This document shows, piece by piece, positions 43,148 to 50,176 of a stretch of 64,000 bases of DNA. The notes under the pieces were generated by a model. It saw only the letters and a program-made list of their open reading frames with translations. It made no database searches and was not told the DNA's origin. The position numbers and the translations under genes are program-made. Source of the stretch: Oceanospirillum sp048264105 (GTDB taxonomy: Bacteria; Pseudomonadota; Gammaproteobacteria; Pseudomonadales; Halomonadaceae); NCBI GenBank assembly GCA_048264105.1, contig JBLXDJ010000004.1, positions 434,001-498,000 of the forward strand, given 5' to 3'. Each line of letters opens with the position of its first letter. Within the stretch, counting starts at the first letter, position 1.

Positions 43148-44056
43148 ATGTCTGAAGTGATCGCCGATACCCTTTTTATGAACGTTAAGCAGGTGGCTGA
43201 GTACCTGCATCTGAATGAGAAGAAAGTTTATGCCCTGGCCAGTGAAGGCCAGATTCCGGCGACCAAGGTGACCGGTAAGTGGCTGTTTCCAAAAAAGCTG
43301 GTGGATCGCTGGCTGCTGGAGTCCTGCCATAGTGGTCTGATGGCCGATCGTCTGCTACTGACCGGTAGTGATGATCCTTTCCTGCAGGCGATGATGCTGC
43401 GTCTGCCTTCCGTGGTGGGCAACAAGGCGCTGTACAGCTATAGCGTCACCGGCACCCGCATGGGGCTGAGTCTCTTGTCTCAGGGACATGCGGATGTGGC
43501 GGCGATTCACTGGGGGCGGGCAGAGGAGAGCCATCTGCGCCATCCGGGTCTGGTGCGTCAGTTCTCCCATTATCGCCAGTGGGTGCTGATCCATGCCTTT
43601 AAGCGCACTCAGGGTCTGATTGTCAGTTCAGAATTTGAAACCGCTGATGCTGATAGCCTGCCGATGCATCGTATGCGTTGGGCGATCCGTCAGGAAGGCG
43701 CGGGTTCTCAGCGCTTCCTGCAGGAATGGCTCTCCGGCCAGCAGATGCAGGAATCCGATCTGAATGTTTCCGTTCAGGCGTTCAGTGAGCGGGAGATGGC
43801 CTCCATGATCTGCCGTGGGGATGCCGATGTGGGGCCGGGCAGTCTCAGCGCCGCCCGTGAATACGGCCTTGGCTTTATCCCGGTCTGCGAAGAAGCCTTT
43901 GATCTGGTAGTGCCGCGCAGTGTTTATTTCCGTGGTCTTTTCCAGCAGCTGTTTACCTATATGCAGAGCAAAGAGGGCCGCGCACTGGCAGACAGCCTAG
44001 GTGGCTACGATCTGAGCGAGTGCGGAAAAATGGTCTGGAATGGCGCAGAGAGTTAG
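43148..44056 (+). CDS. HTH regulator with a molybdate/tungstate-binding-like domain (COG1910 type)
   Basis: A 302-residue protein. Residues 8-58 form an excisionase-like DNA-binding domain (MNVKQVAEYLHLNEKKVYAL, then GQIPATKVTGKWLFPK). The rest is a periplasmic-binding-protein-like fold, with TGSDDPFLQAMM at its start and GDADVGPGSLSAAREYGLGF near its end, as in intracellular molybdate-binding domains. It carries no signal peptide, so it acts in the cytoplasm. Sitting next to fdhD, it is a good candidate for a regulator that senses molybdate or tungstate. The ligand and target are inferred. Confidence 0.8.
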   Translation: MSEVIADTLFMNVKQVAEYLHLNEKKVYALASEGQIPATKVTGKWLFPKKLVDRWLLESCHSGLMADRLLLTGSDDPFLQAMMLRLPSVVGNKALYSYSVTGTRMGLSLLSQGHADVAAIHWGRAEESHLRHPGLVRQFSHYRQWVLIHAFKRTQGLIVSSEFETADADSLPMHRMRWAIRQEGAGSQRFLQEWLSGQQMQESDLNVSVQAFSEREMASMICRGDADVGPGSLSAAREYGLGFIPVCEEAFDLVVPRSVYFRGLFQQLFTYMQSKEGRALADSLGGYDLSECGKMVWNGAES

Positions 44057-44077
44057 AGCTTTAACCTGTGGTTTGCT

Positions 44078-44220
44078 GAAAAGCCATATAAAACAAAGGG
44101 TTGAAACATCTTCTCTGCTATTAGCTTATAACCTAATGGTCTTAAGCAAAGATTGATTCATGGCTTTTCTGAATTAGAATGCCCGACTTTACTGCAGCGC
44201 CTCAATCGGGGCGCTTTTTT
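44078..44220 (+). promoter_or_regulatory. Leader with long-range pairing and terminator before the YedE-like gene
   Basis: GAAAAGCCAT (44078-44087) pairs perfectly with ATGGCTTTTC (44160-44169). An ATTAG/CTAAT hairpin lies inside. A terminator follows: AGCGCC (44196-44201), an 8-base loop, GGCGCT (44210-44215) and a six-T run, ending 24 bases before the ATG at 44244. It could simply end the regulator transcript, or act as an attenuator for the transporter gene. Confidence 0.5.
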
Positions 44221-44243
44221 CGTTTCAGAGTCGGATATACCCC

Positions 44244-45497
44244 ATGAATGTAAAAGAGCATCTGAGCGGCTTTGCACTGCTCGGTCTGGTATTGGTGCTG
44301 GGGGCGGTTGCCCTTGAGTCTGCTATTTTCTTCCGTTTGCTGATCGGTCTGGGCTTAGGCTACGCCCTGACCCGCGCTTCTCTTGGCTTTGCCGGTAGTG
44401 TGAATCGTGCCTATCGTGCCGGTTCTACCCGCCTGATGCGTGCCCTGATGCTGATGTTTGTGGCAACGGCTATCGCATCTACCGCCTTCCTTTATAAACA
44501 AGATCCGACCCAGATGGGCTTGTGGGTGAACCCCATCAATGCCGGTCTGATCCTTGGCGGCCTGATGTTTGGTTTTGGTATGTCCTTCGCGGGCTGCTGC
44601 GCCTCCGGCGTACTGACCTATTTCTCCAGCAGTCTGGCGCGTCCGGCGCTGGTGCTGTTCAGCTTTGGTTTGGGTGTATTTTTGGGCTTCCCGCTGCAGG
44701 CAGAGGAAAGCTGGATTAAAGAGAGCTGGGTTTCAACCGCCACCTTTGAAGGGCAGGGTGTTTATCTGCCGGATCTGTTCGCCGGTGGCCCAATGGACGG
44801 TTACTTTGGTGCGATTCTGCTGACTGCCCTGTTTGCAGGTGTTGTGATCTGGCTGGCGCAGCGTTATGAGCATCGTCGCCAGAAAGAGGGGACTTTTATC
44901 GGCGTTGCTGCTGAGAAAGAGCAGTTGGAAAGCACCCCATCGGATCTGGCGCAGCACCCGTTTTTCAGCCGTGAAACCTATCAGGCACTGTTTGTTAAGC
45001 GCTGGACTATGACCACAGGTGTTGCCGTTATCGTAGTGCTGTTCACCCTGCTGATGGGTGTCACCGGTTCCGGCTGGGGCGCATCGTCTCCCTTCGGTTT
45101 CTGGATTGGTCGCCTGCTGATCGCCGTGGGCGTTGAGCCTGCCGTCATCGCCGCCTTTACCCATCGTCCGGAAGGCGTGTTCACCATGCCGTTTTTCAGC
45201 CATCCTGTGAACGTGCAGAACATCGGCATTATGCTGGGCGCGGTGATCTCCCTGTTGCTGGCGGGGCGCTTCTTCAGTGGTATGAGCCGTATGCGTCTGG
45301 GTGGGCAGGAAGCCGCCATGCTGGTTATCGCCGGTATCGCAATGGGGCTGGGGACTCGTTTCGCCAACGGCTGTAATGTTGGCGCGCTGTACACCCCGAT
45401 TGCTAACTTCTCACTGTCTGGCTGGATCTTCCTGATCGTGATGGTTGCCGGTGGCGTGTTCGGCAACTGGCTGGGTAAAAAGATGAAGAACGCCTGA
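44244..45497 (+). CDS. YeeE/YedE-family sulfur-compound transporter, FdhT-like
   Basis: A 417-residue membrane protein with about ten hydrophobic helices in two halves. Each half carries the family's cysteine motif: GFGMSFAGCCASGVL and GLGTRFANGCNVGALYTP. Family members import thiosulfate, and Campylobacter FdhT, a YedE homologue, is needed for formate dehydrogenase activity and is linked there to selenium supply. Here formate dehydrogenase carries cysteine instead of selenocysteine, so delivery of sulfur for FdhD is the more natural guess. No TusA-like partner is seen in the window. Confidence 0.83.
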   Translation: MNVKEHLSGFALLGLVLVLGAVALESAIFFRLLIGLGLGYALTRASLGFAGSVNRAYRAGSTRLMRALMLMFVATAIASTAFLYKQDPTQMGLWVNPINAGLILGGLMFGFGMSFAGCCASGVLTYFSSSLARPALVLFSFGLGVFLGFPLQAEESWIKESWVSTATFEGQGVYLPDLFAGGPMDGYFGAILLTALFAGVVIWLAQRYEHRRQKEGTFIGVAAEKEQLESTPSDLAQHPFFSRETYQALFVKRWTMTTGVAVIVVLFTLLMGVTGSGWGASSPFGFWIGRLLIAVGVEPAVIAAFTHRPEGVFTMPFFSHPVNVQNIGIMLGAVISLLLAGRFFSGMSRMRLGGQEAAMLVIAGIAMGLGTRFANGCNVGALYTPIANFSLSGWIFLIVMVAGGVFGNWLGKKMKNA

Positions 45498-45515
45498 TCG
45501 GTGTTGCGTCTCCCA

Positions 45516-45556
45516 CGCTAAAACGCCCCGCCGCTGAAAAGCGCCGGGGCGTTTTG
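45516..45556 (+). terminator. Terminator after the YedE-like gene
   Basis: AAAACGCCCCG (near 45521) pairs with CGGGGCGTTTT (ending near 45556) around an inner CGCT/AGCG stem. The stem is GC-rich and flanked by A and T runs, so it can work in both directions. Confidence 0.8.
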
Positions 45557-45635
45557 GTGTCTGGTGGTATGACGCCCAACCGGGCATCCGCTAGACTACA
45601 GGCGTATTCTTTGCGGGCAAAAACGGAAGATGATT

Positions 45636-45824
45636 ATGAAAATGACACGCTTACTTTTAGTTTGTCTGGTTTTAACCGGCTGTTCCTATCAGGGCGTCTA
45701 CGAGGGTGTTCGGGCGAACCAACGCTATGAATGCTCTAAACTACCGCCCTCCCAATATGATGAGTGCATGCAAAGCGCCAATAAATCATATGAAGAGTAT
45801 GAGCGGGAACGAAGCGGGCAGTAA
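45636..45824 (+). CDS. Small lipoprotein
   Basis: A 62-residue protein with a lipoprotein signal peptide: KMTRLLLVCLVLTGCS, with the lipobox LTGC and acylated cysteine near residue 16. The mature part is about 46 residues, charged, with a cysteine pair (YECSKLPPSQYDECMQ) that may form a disulfide. The start at 45636 is preferred to 45630 because GGAAG is then six bases upstream. Family relationships are unknown; outer-membrane location is likely. Confidence 0.7.
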   Translation: MKMTRLLLVCLVLTGCSYQGVYEGVRANQRYECSKLPPSQYDECMQSANKSYEEYERERSGQ

Positions 45825-45903
45825 GCCTGAAGGCATTTAATCTGAAAAGTGCGGGGCTGATGTTTAGGTGCGCCGTGTATGTTGTTATCAGGAGCAGAGT
45901 CTT

Positions 45904-46236
45904 TTGACTGAGTTGAAAACCGTTGGCTTATTCCTTGTGACCGCGTTGGCCGAGATTATAGGTTGTTATTTGCCCTATCTCTGGCTTCGGGAGGGGAAAA
46001 CGATCTGGCTGCTGGTGCCCGCAGCACTCAGCCTTGCGGCTTTCGCATGGTTGCTGACCCTGCATCCGACTGCATCGGGCAGGGTGTATGCCGCCTATGG
46101 TGGTGTTTATATTTTTATGGCAATCCTCTGGCTCTGGGCCGTGGATGGCATCCGCCCAACGGTCTGGGATCTGGTTGGCTCCGCCGTCGCCCTGCTGGGC
46201 ATGGCGATTATTATGTTTGCGCCGCGCAGCTCGTAA
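45904..46236 (+). CDS. ynfA: YnfA/UPF0060-family small membrane protein
   Basis: A 110-residue protein with four hydrophobic helices, of the YnfA (UPF0060) family related to small multidrug transporters. Signatures include LAEIIGCYLPYLWLREGK, ASGRVYAAYGGVYI and LWLWAVDGIRPTVWD. I chose TTG at 45904: AGGAG at 45890-45894 precedes it at normal distance and the length then equals the family norm, whereas the longer frame to 45868 begins with a non-membrane CCYQEQ stretch. Transport function in this family is suggested but not generally established. Confidence 0.85.
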   Translation: MTELKTVGLFLVTALAEIIGCYLPYLWLREGKTIWLLVPAALSLAAFAWLLTLHPTASGRVYAAYGGVYIFMAILWLWAVDGIRPTVWDLVGSAVALLGMAIIMFAPRSS

Positions 46237-46492
46237 ATGGCTTAGTCTCGTAGGCTGGATCAACCCGTTGTCGTGCCTCGTCAGACGCGGCACACTCAAA
46301 CCCTCGCATCTCGTTGCCATGTTCCCTGTGGTAATGCCTCCCATGCTGAAAGTCACTCCGCCAACTCGTTCCAACGCTCCGCGTTGTAATGTATACCCGA
46401 AGCTGTAAATCACTCCAGTGTCAGAAAAGGTCGGTTTCTAAGAACTAATATTCGTGTGATTCTAAAAAAGCATCCGTTAAACTGCTTGGTTT
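46237..46492. repeat. Degenerate repeats before the cassette-like genes
   Basis: No gene. A weak copy (about 46311-46359) of an element with CGTT...GTGGTAATGC...AGTCACTCC precedes the clear 126-bp repeat listed separately. Together they mark the boundary between the resident ynfA gene and the AT-rich cassette-like block. Confidence 0.5.
46365..46490 (+). repeat. Direct repeat copy 1 flanking the GIY-YIG-like gene
   Basis: A 126-bp element, nearly 90 percent identical by eye to 47107-47230. It opens with the small palindrome CAACGCTCCGCGTTG (46372-46386) and ends right before the ATG of the next gene. The two copies bracket one gene. Confidence 0.85.
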
Positions 46493-47083
46493 ATGAGTCT
46501 GGAATATAGGCCTTATGTTTTTATTCTGCAGATTAAAGATAAAACAGAAGCATATGAGGGATTGATGGCGTACTCATTTGAATTAAACTCAGAGGCATTG
46601 AAACGTCATTTCGCTGTATATGTTGTTATTGCGACAGATGGCAAAGAATTTGACTTGTATGTAGGGAAAACAGGCGACAATCGTGAAGGTTGTAACCCTT
46701 TGATCTCAAGGTGTGGCAATCATTTTTCATATAACAAGATACATAGTCAGATTAGAAACAAAATCGTTGATCATGAGTTGAAAGACTACACCTATGTTTT
46801 TGATCATTTTGGCGAGTACTCCGAAAAGGAATGCATTCGAAAGCCATTGGTTGATTTAATCAACGAGATGGAACGATATCTCAATGAGGAAATTTGCGCT
46901 TTAGCAGAGAACCTAGACAATTGCCGCGTGCTTAATCCCTATAATGGAAAGCATGTGTCGCGTACTGAGATGGCTCGACGTCACTCACATAGAACTCCAG
47001 ATTGCACTTCGAAAATCAAGGATATAGTTTTGGAGGTTGAGTCTGTAATTGCGAAGAAGAGGTTGCGGATAGCTACCGTGTGA
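46493..47083 (+). CDS. GIY-YIG nuclease-like hypothetical protein
   Basis: A 196-residue protein. The segment HFAVYVVIATDGK...LYVGKTGD, then RCGNHF and IHSQIRN, resembles the GIY-YIG nuclease core (YV..., YVGKT, R...HF). MERYLNEEI near residue 125 would supply the catalytic glutamate. The motif is divergent, so nuclease activity is uncertain. Base composition is AT-rich like the rest of this block. It starts directly behind one direct repeat and is followed by the second copy, suggesting movement as a unit. The ATG has no clear ribosome binding site. Confidence 0.6.
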   Translation: MSLEYRPYVFILQIKDKTEAYEGLMAYSFELNSEALKRHFAVYVVIATDGKEFDLYVGKTGDNREGCNPLISRCGNHFSYNKIHSQIRNKIVDHELKDYTYVFDHFGEYSEKECIRKPLVDLINEMERYLNEEICALAENLDNCRVLNPYNGKHVSRTEMARRHSHRTPDCTSKIKDIVLEVESVIAKKRLRIATV

Positions 47084-47106
47084 TATGCGGTGCGAAGTAA
47101 CTCCAG

Positions 47107-47230
47107 CTCGTTCCAACGCTCCGCGTTGTAATACATACCCCAGCTATAAATCACTCCGCTGTTAGAAAAGGTCGGTATCTAAGACCTAATGTTCGTGTGA
47201 TTCTAAAAAAGCATCCGGTAAACTACTTGG
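47107..47230 (+). repeat. Direct repeat copy 2 flanking the GIY-YIG-like gene
   Basis: The second copy of the 126-bp element at 46365-46490, with the same CAACGCTCCGCGTTG palindrome (47114-47128) and a shared GTGTGATTCTAAAAAAGC block. The homology extends a few bases further upstream (GAAGTAACTCC). Confidence 0.85.
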
Positions 47231-47443
47231 CAAGAAGTTTTGGAAGCAGGCGCGGGATGTTAGCGCCTGCAGTTTTAAACGCACAGAAGCGCAGCAGGGA
47301 AGCAGCCAGATCAGAGATGGATTTTTCCTTTCTAATCAAAGCCCTTCCTCATTTTTTGTCGGTATATTGAAGTCGCCGAAACGTTCATGCCTGATATGAA
47401 AATGTTAGCTGCTCGAGATAGTTTCAACTTAAGGAGTATGAGA
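47231..47443. other. Gap before the two-gene module
   Basis: It contains a hairpin GCAGGCGC (47246-47253) / GCGCCTGC (47263-47270) followed by AGTTTT, perhaps a weak terminator or a site end. The remainder should hold the promoter of the 47444 gene. No gene is called; the upstream extension of that gene to 47387 lacks a ribosome binding site. Confidence 0.5.
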
Positions 47444-48031
47444 ATGAGTGAAACAACAAAAGCAAAAATCAACCTGAAAGAAGGGCTTATTGAACTTGAA
47501 GGGTCAGAGGAGTTCGTTGGAAATTATCTAAACGAATTTAAGAAGCTTCTGCGTATTGTTGAAACTGGAGATACGGCTGCTGAGACTGCTGCCTTAGATA
47601 GTACTCCAAATTCGGATAGTTCTGGACAAACAGCAAAGAAGAAGGCACCTGCCAAAAAAACTACTAGCACCAAGAAAATAGCCCCTAAAGTCACCATAGA
47701 GAGATTTGATATCCACGGTAATGATAGTGTTCCTTCTTTAGGAGAGTTCATGGATACCAAAAAACCTGGTACAAAAAATGGAAACCTTGTTGCAGTGATT
47801 GGTTACTATTTAACAGAGATACTGGGGGACGACTTTTTTACACTCGGGCAAATTGAATATGCCTATAAAATGTTGTCTCTGAAAAGGCCGGGACACTTAA
47901 GACAAATAATGATTAATGAAAAAAATGAGAGGGATCTTTTCGAGCCAGATGCTGAAGATAAAAATCGGTGGAATTTAACTAGATCAGGTGAAATCTTTGT
48001 TTCCGATCAACTTCCGGCTAGCGATTCATGA
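47444..48031 (+). CDS. First protein of a two-gene cassette module, winged-helix-like C-terminus
   Basis: A 195-residue protein of unknown family. A 45-residue N-terminal strand/helix part (INLKEGLIELEGSEEFVGNY) leads into a Lys/Ala-rich linker (KKKAPAKKTTSTKK) and then a C-terminal domain of about 95 residues. That domain (VIGYYLTEILGDDFFTLGQI, KMLSLKRPGHLRQIMI, WNLTRSGEIF) reads like a winged helix and parallels the N-terminal domain of the next protein. The start at 47444 follows AAGGAG; 47438 is too close to it. The stop overlaps the next start by four bases, so the two are co-translated. Confidence 0.65.
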   Translation: MSETTKAKINLKEGLIELEGSEEFVGNYLNEFKKLLRIVETGDTAAETAALDSTPNSDSSGQTAKKKAPAKKTTSTKKIAPKVTIERFDIHGNDSVPSLGEFMDTKKPGTKNGNLVAVIGYYLTEILGDDFFTLGQIEYAYKMLSLKRPGHLRQIMINEKNERDLFEPDAEDKNRWNLTRSGEIFVSDQLPASDS

Positions 48032-48768
48032 AGGTAGAAACTTTTTCCCAAAAATATGAATTGGTAGATAAATCAGAATTAGAAAAAGTCGTATATCTTT
48101 CATATTTTTTACATCAAAGCAAACAAGAGATTGAGTTTTCCGTTAGTGATGTTTCGTCAATAATGTTCGCTCTCGGTTTCGCAAAGCCAAATATGACACG
48201 TCTAAAGGGAAAGGTTGCTAAGTCTGCCATGTTCGTAAAGGGCAGTAAAAAAGATCTGTTTCGACTATCAGCGAAAAAACTTGCTGAAATGAAATCCATA
48301 ATTCCTGATCTGTCAGAATCTGAGGAGGTAATTTCGGATGATTCAGTCCTTCCAGAAATACTATTAAAAGAAACTAAGCGTCCCTACCTAATTAAATTGG
48401 CACAACAGATTAATGCCTCATATGAGAATAATCTATTTGATGCTTGTTCATTAATGATGAGGCGTTTGCTAGAAGTTCTGCTCATCCACTGCTTCGAAGA
48501 GACTGGAATTGAAAGTGCTGTTAAAGACTTGGATGGAAATTTTAAAAACCTGAAGACATTAATTAATACTGCTATATCTCGCCCTGAAGTTGAAATATCA
48601 AATGATGTAAAAAAGGATATCGACAAATTTAGAGAGCTTGGAAATCTATCTGCACACAGAGTTAAATATAACTGCAGAAAAGATGATATACGAATAGTAA
48701 AGCTCGAGTATAGAGCTGTAATTGAAGAGCTTTTATATGTCAGCAAACTTATCAAGGAAAGCAGGTAA
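48028..48768 (+). CDS. Winged-helix-like plus HEPN/DUF4145-like protein
   Basis: A 246-residue protein. The N-terminal 95 residues (VVYLSYFLHQSKQEIEFSVS, ALGFAKPNMTRLKG, LFRLSAKKL) resemble the C-terminal domain of the preceding protein. The C-terminal 130 residues look like the DUF4145/HEPN group: FDACSLMMRRLLEVLLIH, then RELGNLSAHRVKYNCRKDD, where GN-SAH stands in the position of the HEPN active-site motif. HEPN proteins are often ribonucleases in toxin-antitoxin and defence systems. The canonical R-x4-H is not perfect, so activity is uncertain. An attC-like site begins at its stop codon. Confidence 0.65.
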   Translation: MKVETFSQKYELVDKSELEKVVYLSYFLHQSKQEIEFSVSDVSSIMFALGFAKPNMTRLKGKVAKSAMFVKGSKKDLFRLSAKKLAEMKSIIPDLSESEEVISDDSVLPEILLKETKRPYLIKLAQQINASYENNLFDACSLMMRRLLEVLLIHCFEETGIESAVKDLDGNFKNLKTLINTAISRPEVEISNDVKKDIDKFRELGNLSAHRVKYNCRKDDIRIVKLEYRAVIEELLYVSKLIKESR

Positions 48769-48835
48769 TAAGGTGTTGTTGCCGGGCCGGTTTGCCGCTT
48801 CGCTTCAATCCAGCCGCAAAGCACGGCGTTATAAC
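48765..48835 (+). repeat. attC-like recombination site
   Basis: A 71-bp element starting at the stop codon of the preceding gene. TAATAAGGTGTTGTTGCC at its left resembles the usual R''-L'' opening (TAACAAGGCGTTG), and GTTATAAC (48828-48835) stands as R'. Between them, GCCG and TTTGC pair with GCAAA and CGGC to give the expected imperfect dyad. The next gene starts 18 bases later, as in integron cassettes. The R'' box is degenerate. Confidence 0.5.
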
Positions 48836-48852
48836 GCAATGGGAAAATATAC

Positions 48853-49137
48853 ATGAGAATCAATAGTTTAACCCTAATTGGCGCAACGATGGTGGCAATA
48901 GCGCTCCCAGTTATGGCTGATATGTTTACTCCTAGTCATTCTTGCTCCAAGCCTTATAAACCGTATCAGTTCAACTCTCAATGGGAGTTAGATAATTTCA
49001 ATGATGAGGTTCAAAGTTTCAAACGGTGCATCACAGATTTTGTTGATGAGCAAAACGAAGCTGCTCAGAGGCATCAAGAAGCAGCTAGTGATGCCATTGA
49101 TGAATGGAACAATTTTGTTAATTATGAGCTTAATTAA
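48853..49137 (+). CDS. Small secreted protein in a cassette-like unit
   Basis: A 94-residue protein with a Sec signal peptide (SLTLIGATMVAIALPVMA) and a mature part of about 72 residues, acidic and helical (NEAAQRHQEAASDAIDEW), with two cysteines (HSCSKP and KRCITD) that may form a disulfide. I do not recognise a family. It lies between two attC-like sites, so it is a good candidate for a single-gene integron cassette. Confidence 0.65.
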   Translation: MRINSLTLIGATMVAIALPVMADMFTPSHSCSKPYKPYQFNSQWELDNFNDEVQSFKRCITDFVDEQNEAAQRHQEAASDAIDEWNNFVNYELN

Positions 49138-49141
49138 AAGC

Positions 49142-49202
49142 GTTATAACAAGGCGCTGAAGCAAGGATGCGCTAACGCGCGACGCTTAGTTTTGCGTTAG
49201 AA
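49142..49202 (+). repeat. attC-like recombination site (59-base-element type)
   Basis: GTTATAAC (49142-49149, R'') and GTTAGAA (49196-49202, R') are the outer boxes. CTGAAGC (49156-49162, L'') pairs with GCTTAG (49184-49189, L') leaving one unpaired G, the usual extrahelical base. A GCGC-TAAC-GCGC hairpin forms the tip. The length of 61 bp is typical. The expected crossover is between G49196 and T49197. Confidence 0.65.
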
Positions 49203-49314
49203 CATACTGATATGTGGGCAATATTCGTGGCTAAGGCTACCACGCGGAGCGTGGGAGCCAGTCGATGCGAGTCGTTAGAATTGTGGCTAGCCATTTTACC
49301 TGGTACTACTAATC
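49203..49314. repeat. Palindromic element between attC-like site and next gene
   Basis: GGCTACCACGC-GGA-GCGTGGGAGCC (about 49235-49260) is a strong hairpin whose core, read on the other strand, matches the CAACGCTCCGCGTTG palindromes at 46372 and 47114. A second GTTAGAA (49274-49280) follows. It could be a third, more degenerate attC or a REP-like element. Confidence 0.5.
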
Positions 49315-49779
49315 ATGAATGATCTTGAGTCGGTCGTAAGCGCTTATTACAAATTGCTCCAGTCTATAGACTGGAACGATGAAGTCTTGGTGAAGGGATT
49401 GCGAGAAGGATTAAATAAGTTCCCATCAAACGCATTTTTAAGTTTGTGTCGCGAGAGCAAGTACCTTAGCGGGCATTTTTACTCTTGTATTGCATTGGAG
49501 AAGATCCGATCCCAAGATTTTTCTGGTTTGGTTTTTGAGCATATGGTTCCAAAATCTAAATACATTCAGAAGCCTTGTGAACAAGCTGCGCAAGAAGGGC
49601 GGCTAGATATCGATGAGATACAGGCTCTTTTCCAGAAGTACTGGAAAATTTCTATTATCACCACAGACGAGAACTCTCGCTTGAGCGTTCGCGATATGCC
49701 TGATGATTGGGATTTTGAGAACATCTTTGCACGCTATCAAAAATGTGGGATTGAGCTTGTTGAAAGCCCTTTCTCGTAA
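49315..49779 (+). CDS. Hypothetical protein, possibly HNH-like
   Basis: A 154-residue protein of unknown family, cytoplasmic and acidic. The segment SGLVFEHMVPKSKYIQ followed 50 residues later by IITTDENSRL resembles the core of some HNH nuclease-fold domains (an H-x-V-P-K-S strand and a later N/H site), but the match is weak. Composition is like the other cassette genes. It is the last gene of the AT-rich block and faces the azlD gene. Confidence 0.55.
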   Translation: MNDLESVVSAYYKLLQSIDWNDEVLVKGLREGLNKFPSNAFLSLCRESKYLSGHFYSCIALEKIRSQDFSGLVFEHMVPKSKYIQKPCEQAAQEGRLDIDEIQALFQKYWKISIITTDENSRLSVRDMPDDWDFENIFARYQKCGIELVESPFS

Positions 49780-49849
49780 AGAGCTGTATTACGTGACTAA
49801 TGTCCCCCGGACATCTGTTTGGGTTGTTATTCCTCGCAGACCAATAACC

Positions 49850-50176
49850 TCAACTAACCCCCATCTGCACCAGCGCCATATAAGCCCCGGTTCCCCCGAG
49901 AATACTCACCAGCGGATGCTTAAACAGCAGGTGCAGCGCTGCCGTCAGCGCTAAGCACCCCAGTTCCGGCAGAAAACCGGTACTGGCCAGATCTTCATTC
50001 TTAAAGGTGTACACCACCAAAAGCACCATCATCACCGGTGGCAGGTATTTCCCCAGAAACACCAGAATATGATGATCCGCAACCTTATAGAGCAGTACAA
50101 AAGGCAACACCCTTGTCAGAAAGGTGGCGGCGGTCATTACTGCGATGACTGTGAGGAGATAGCTCGCGGATTCCAT
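49850..50176 (-). CDS. azlD: AzlD-family branched-chain amino acid exporter subunit
   Basis: A 108-residue membrane protein with about four hydrophobic helices, including FLTRVLPFVLLY and KYLPPVMMVLLVVY, typical of AzlD. Together with AzlC it forms a LIV-E type exporter of branched-chain or related amino acids. Its start overlaps the end of azlC by 40 bases. Confidence 0.87.
   Translation of the reverse strand: MESASYLLTVIAVMTAATFLTRVLPFVLLYKVADHHILVFLGKYLPPVMMVLLVVYTFKNEDLASTGFLPELGCLALTAALHLLFKHPLVSILGGTGAYMALVQMGVS

Noticed and set aside
43081..43160. Short open frames at the fdhD end
   Set aside because: They overlap the regulator start codon and are not supported by composition or ribosome binding sites.
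46365..47230. Superintegron (VCR-type) attC repeats
   Set aside because: Length and similarity fit, but I find no R''/L''/L'/R' pairing within the copies, so they are reported only as direct repeats.
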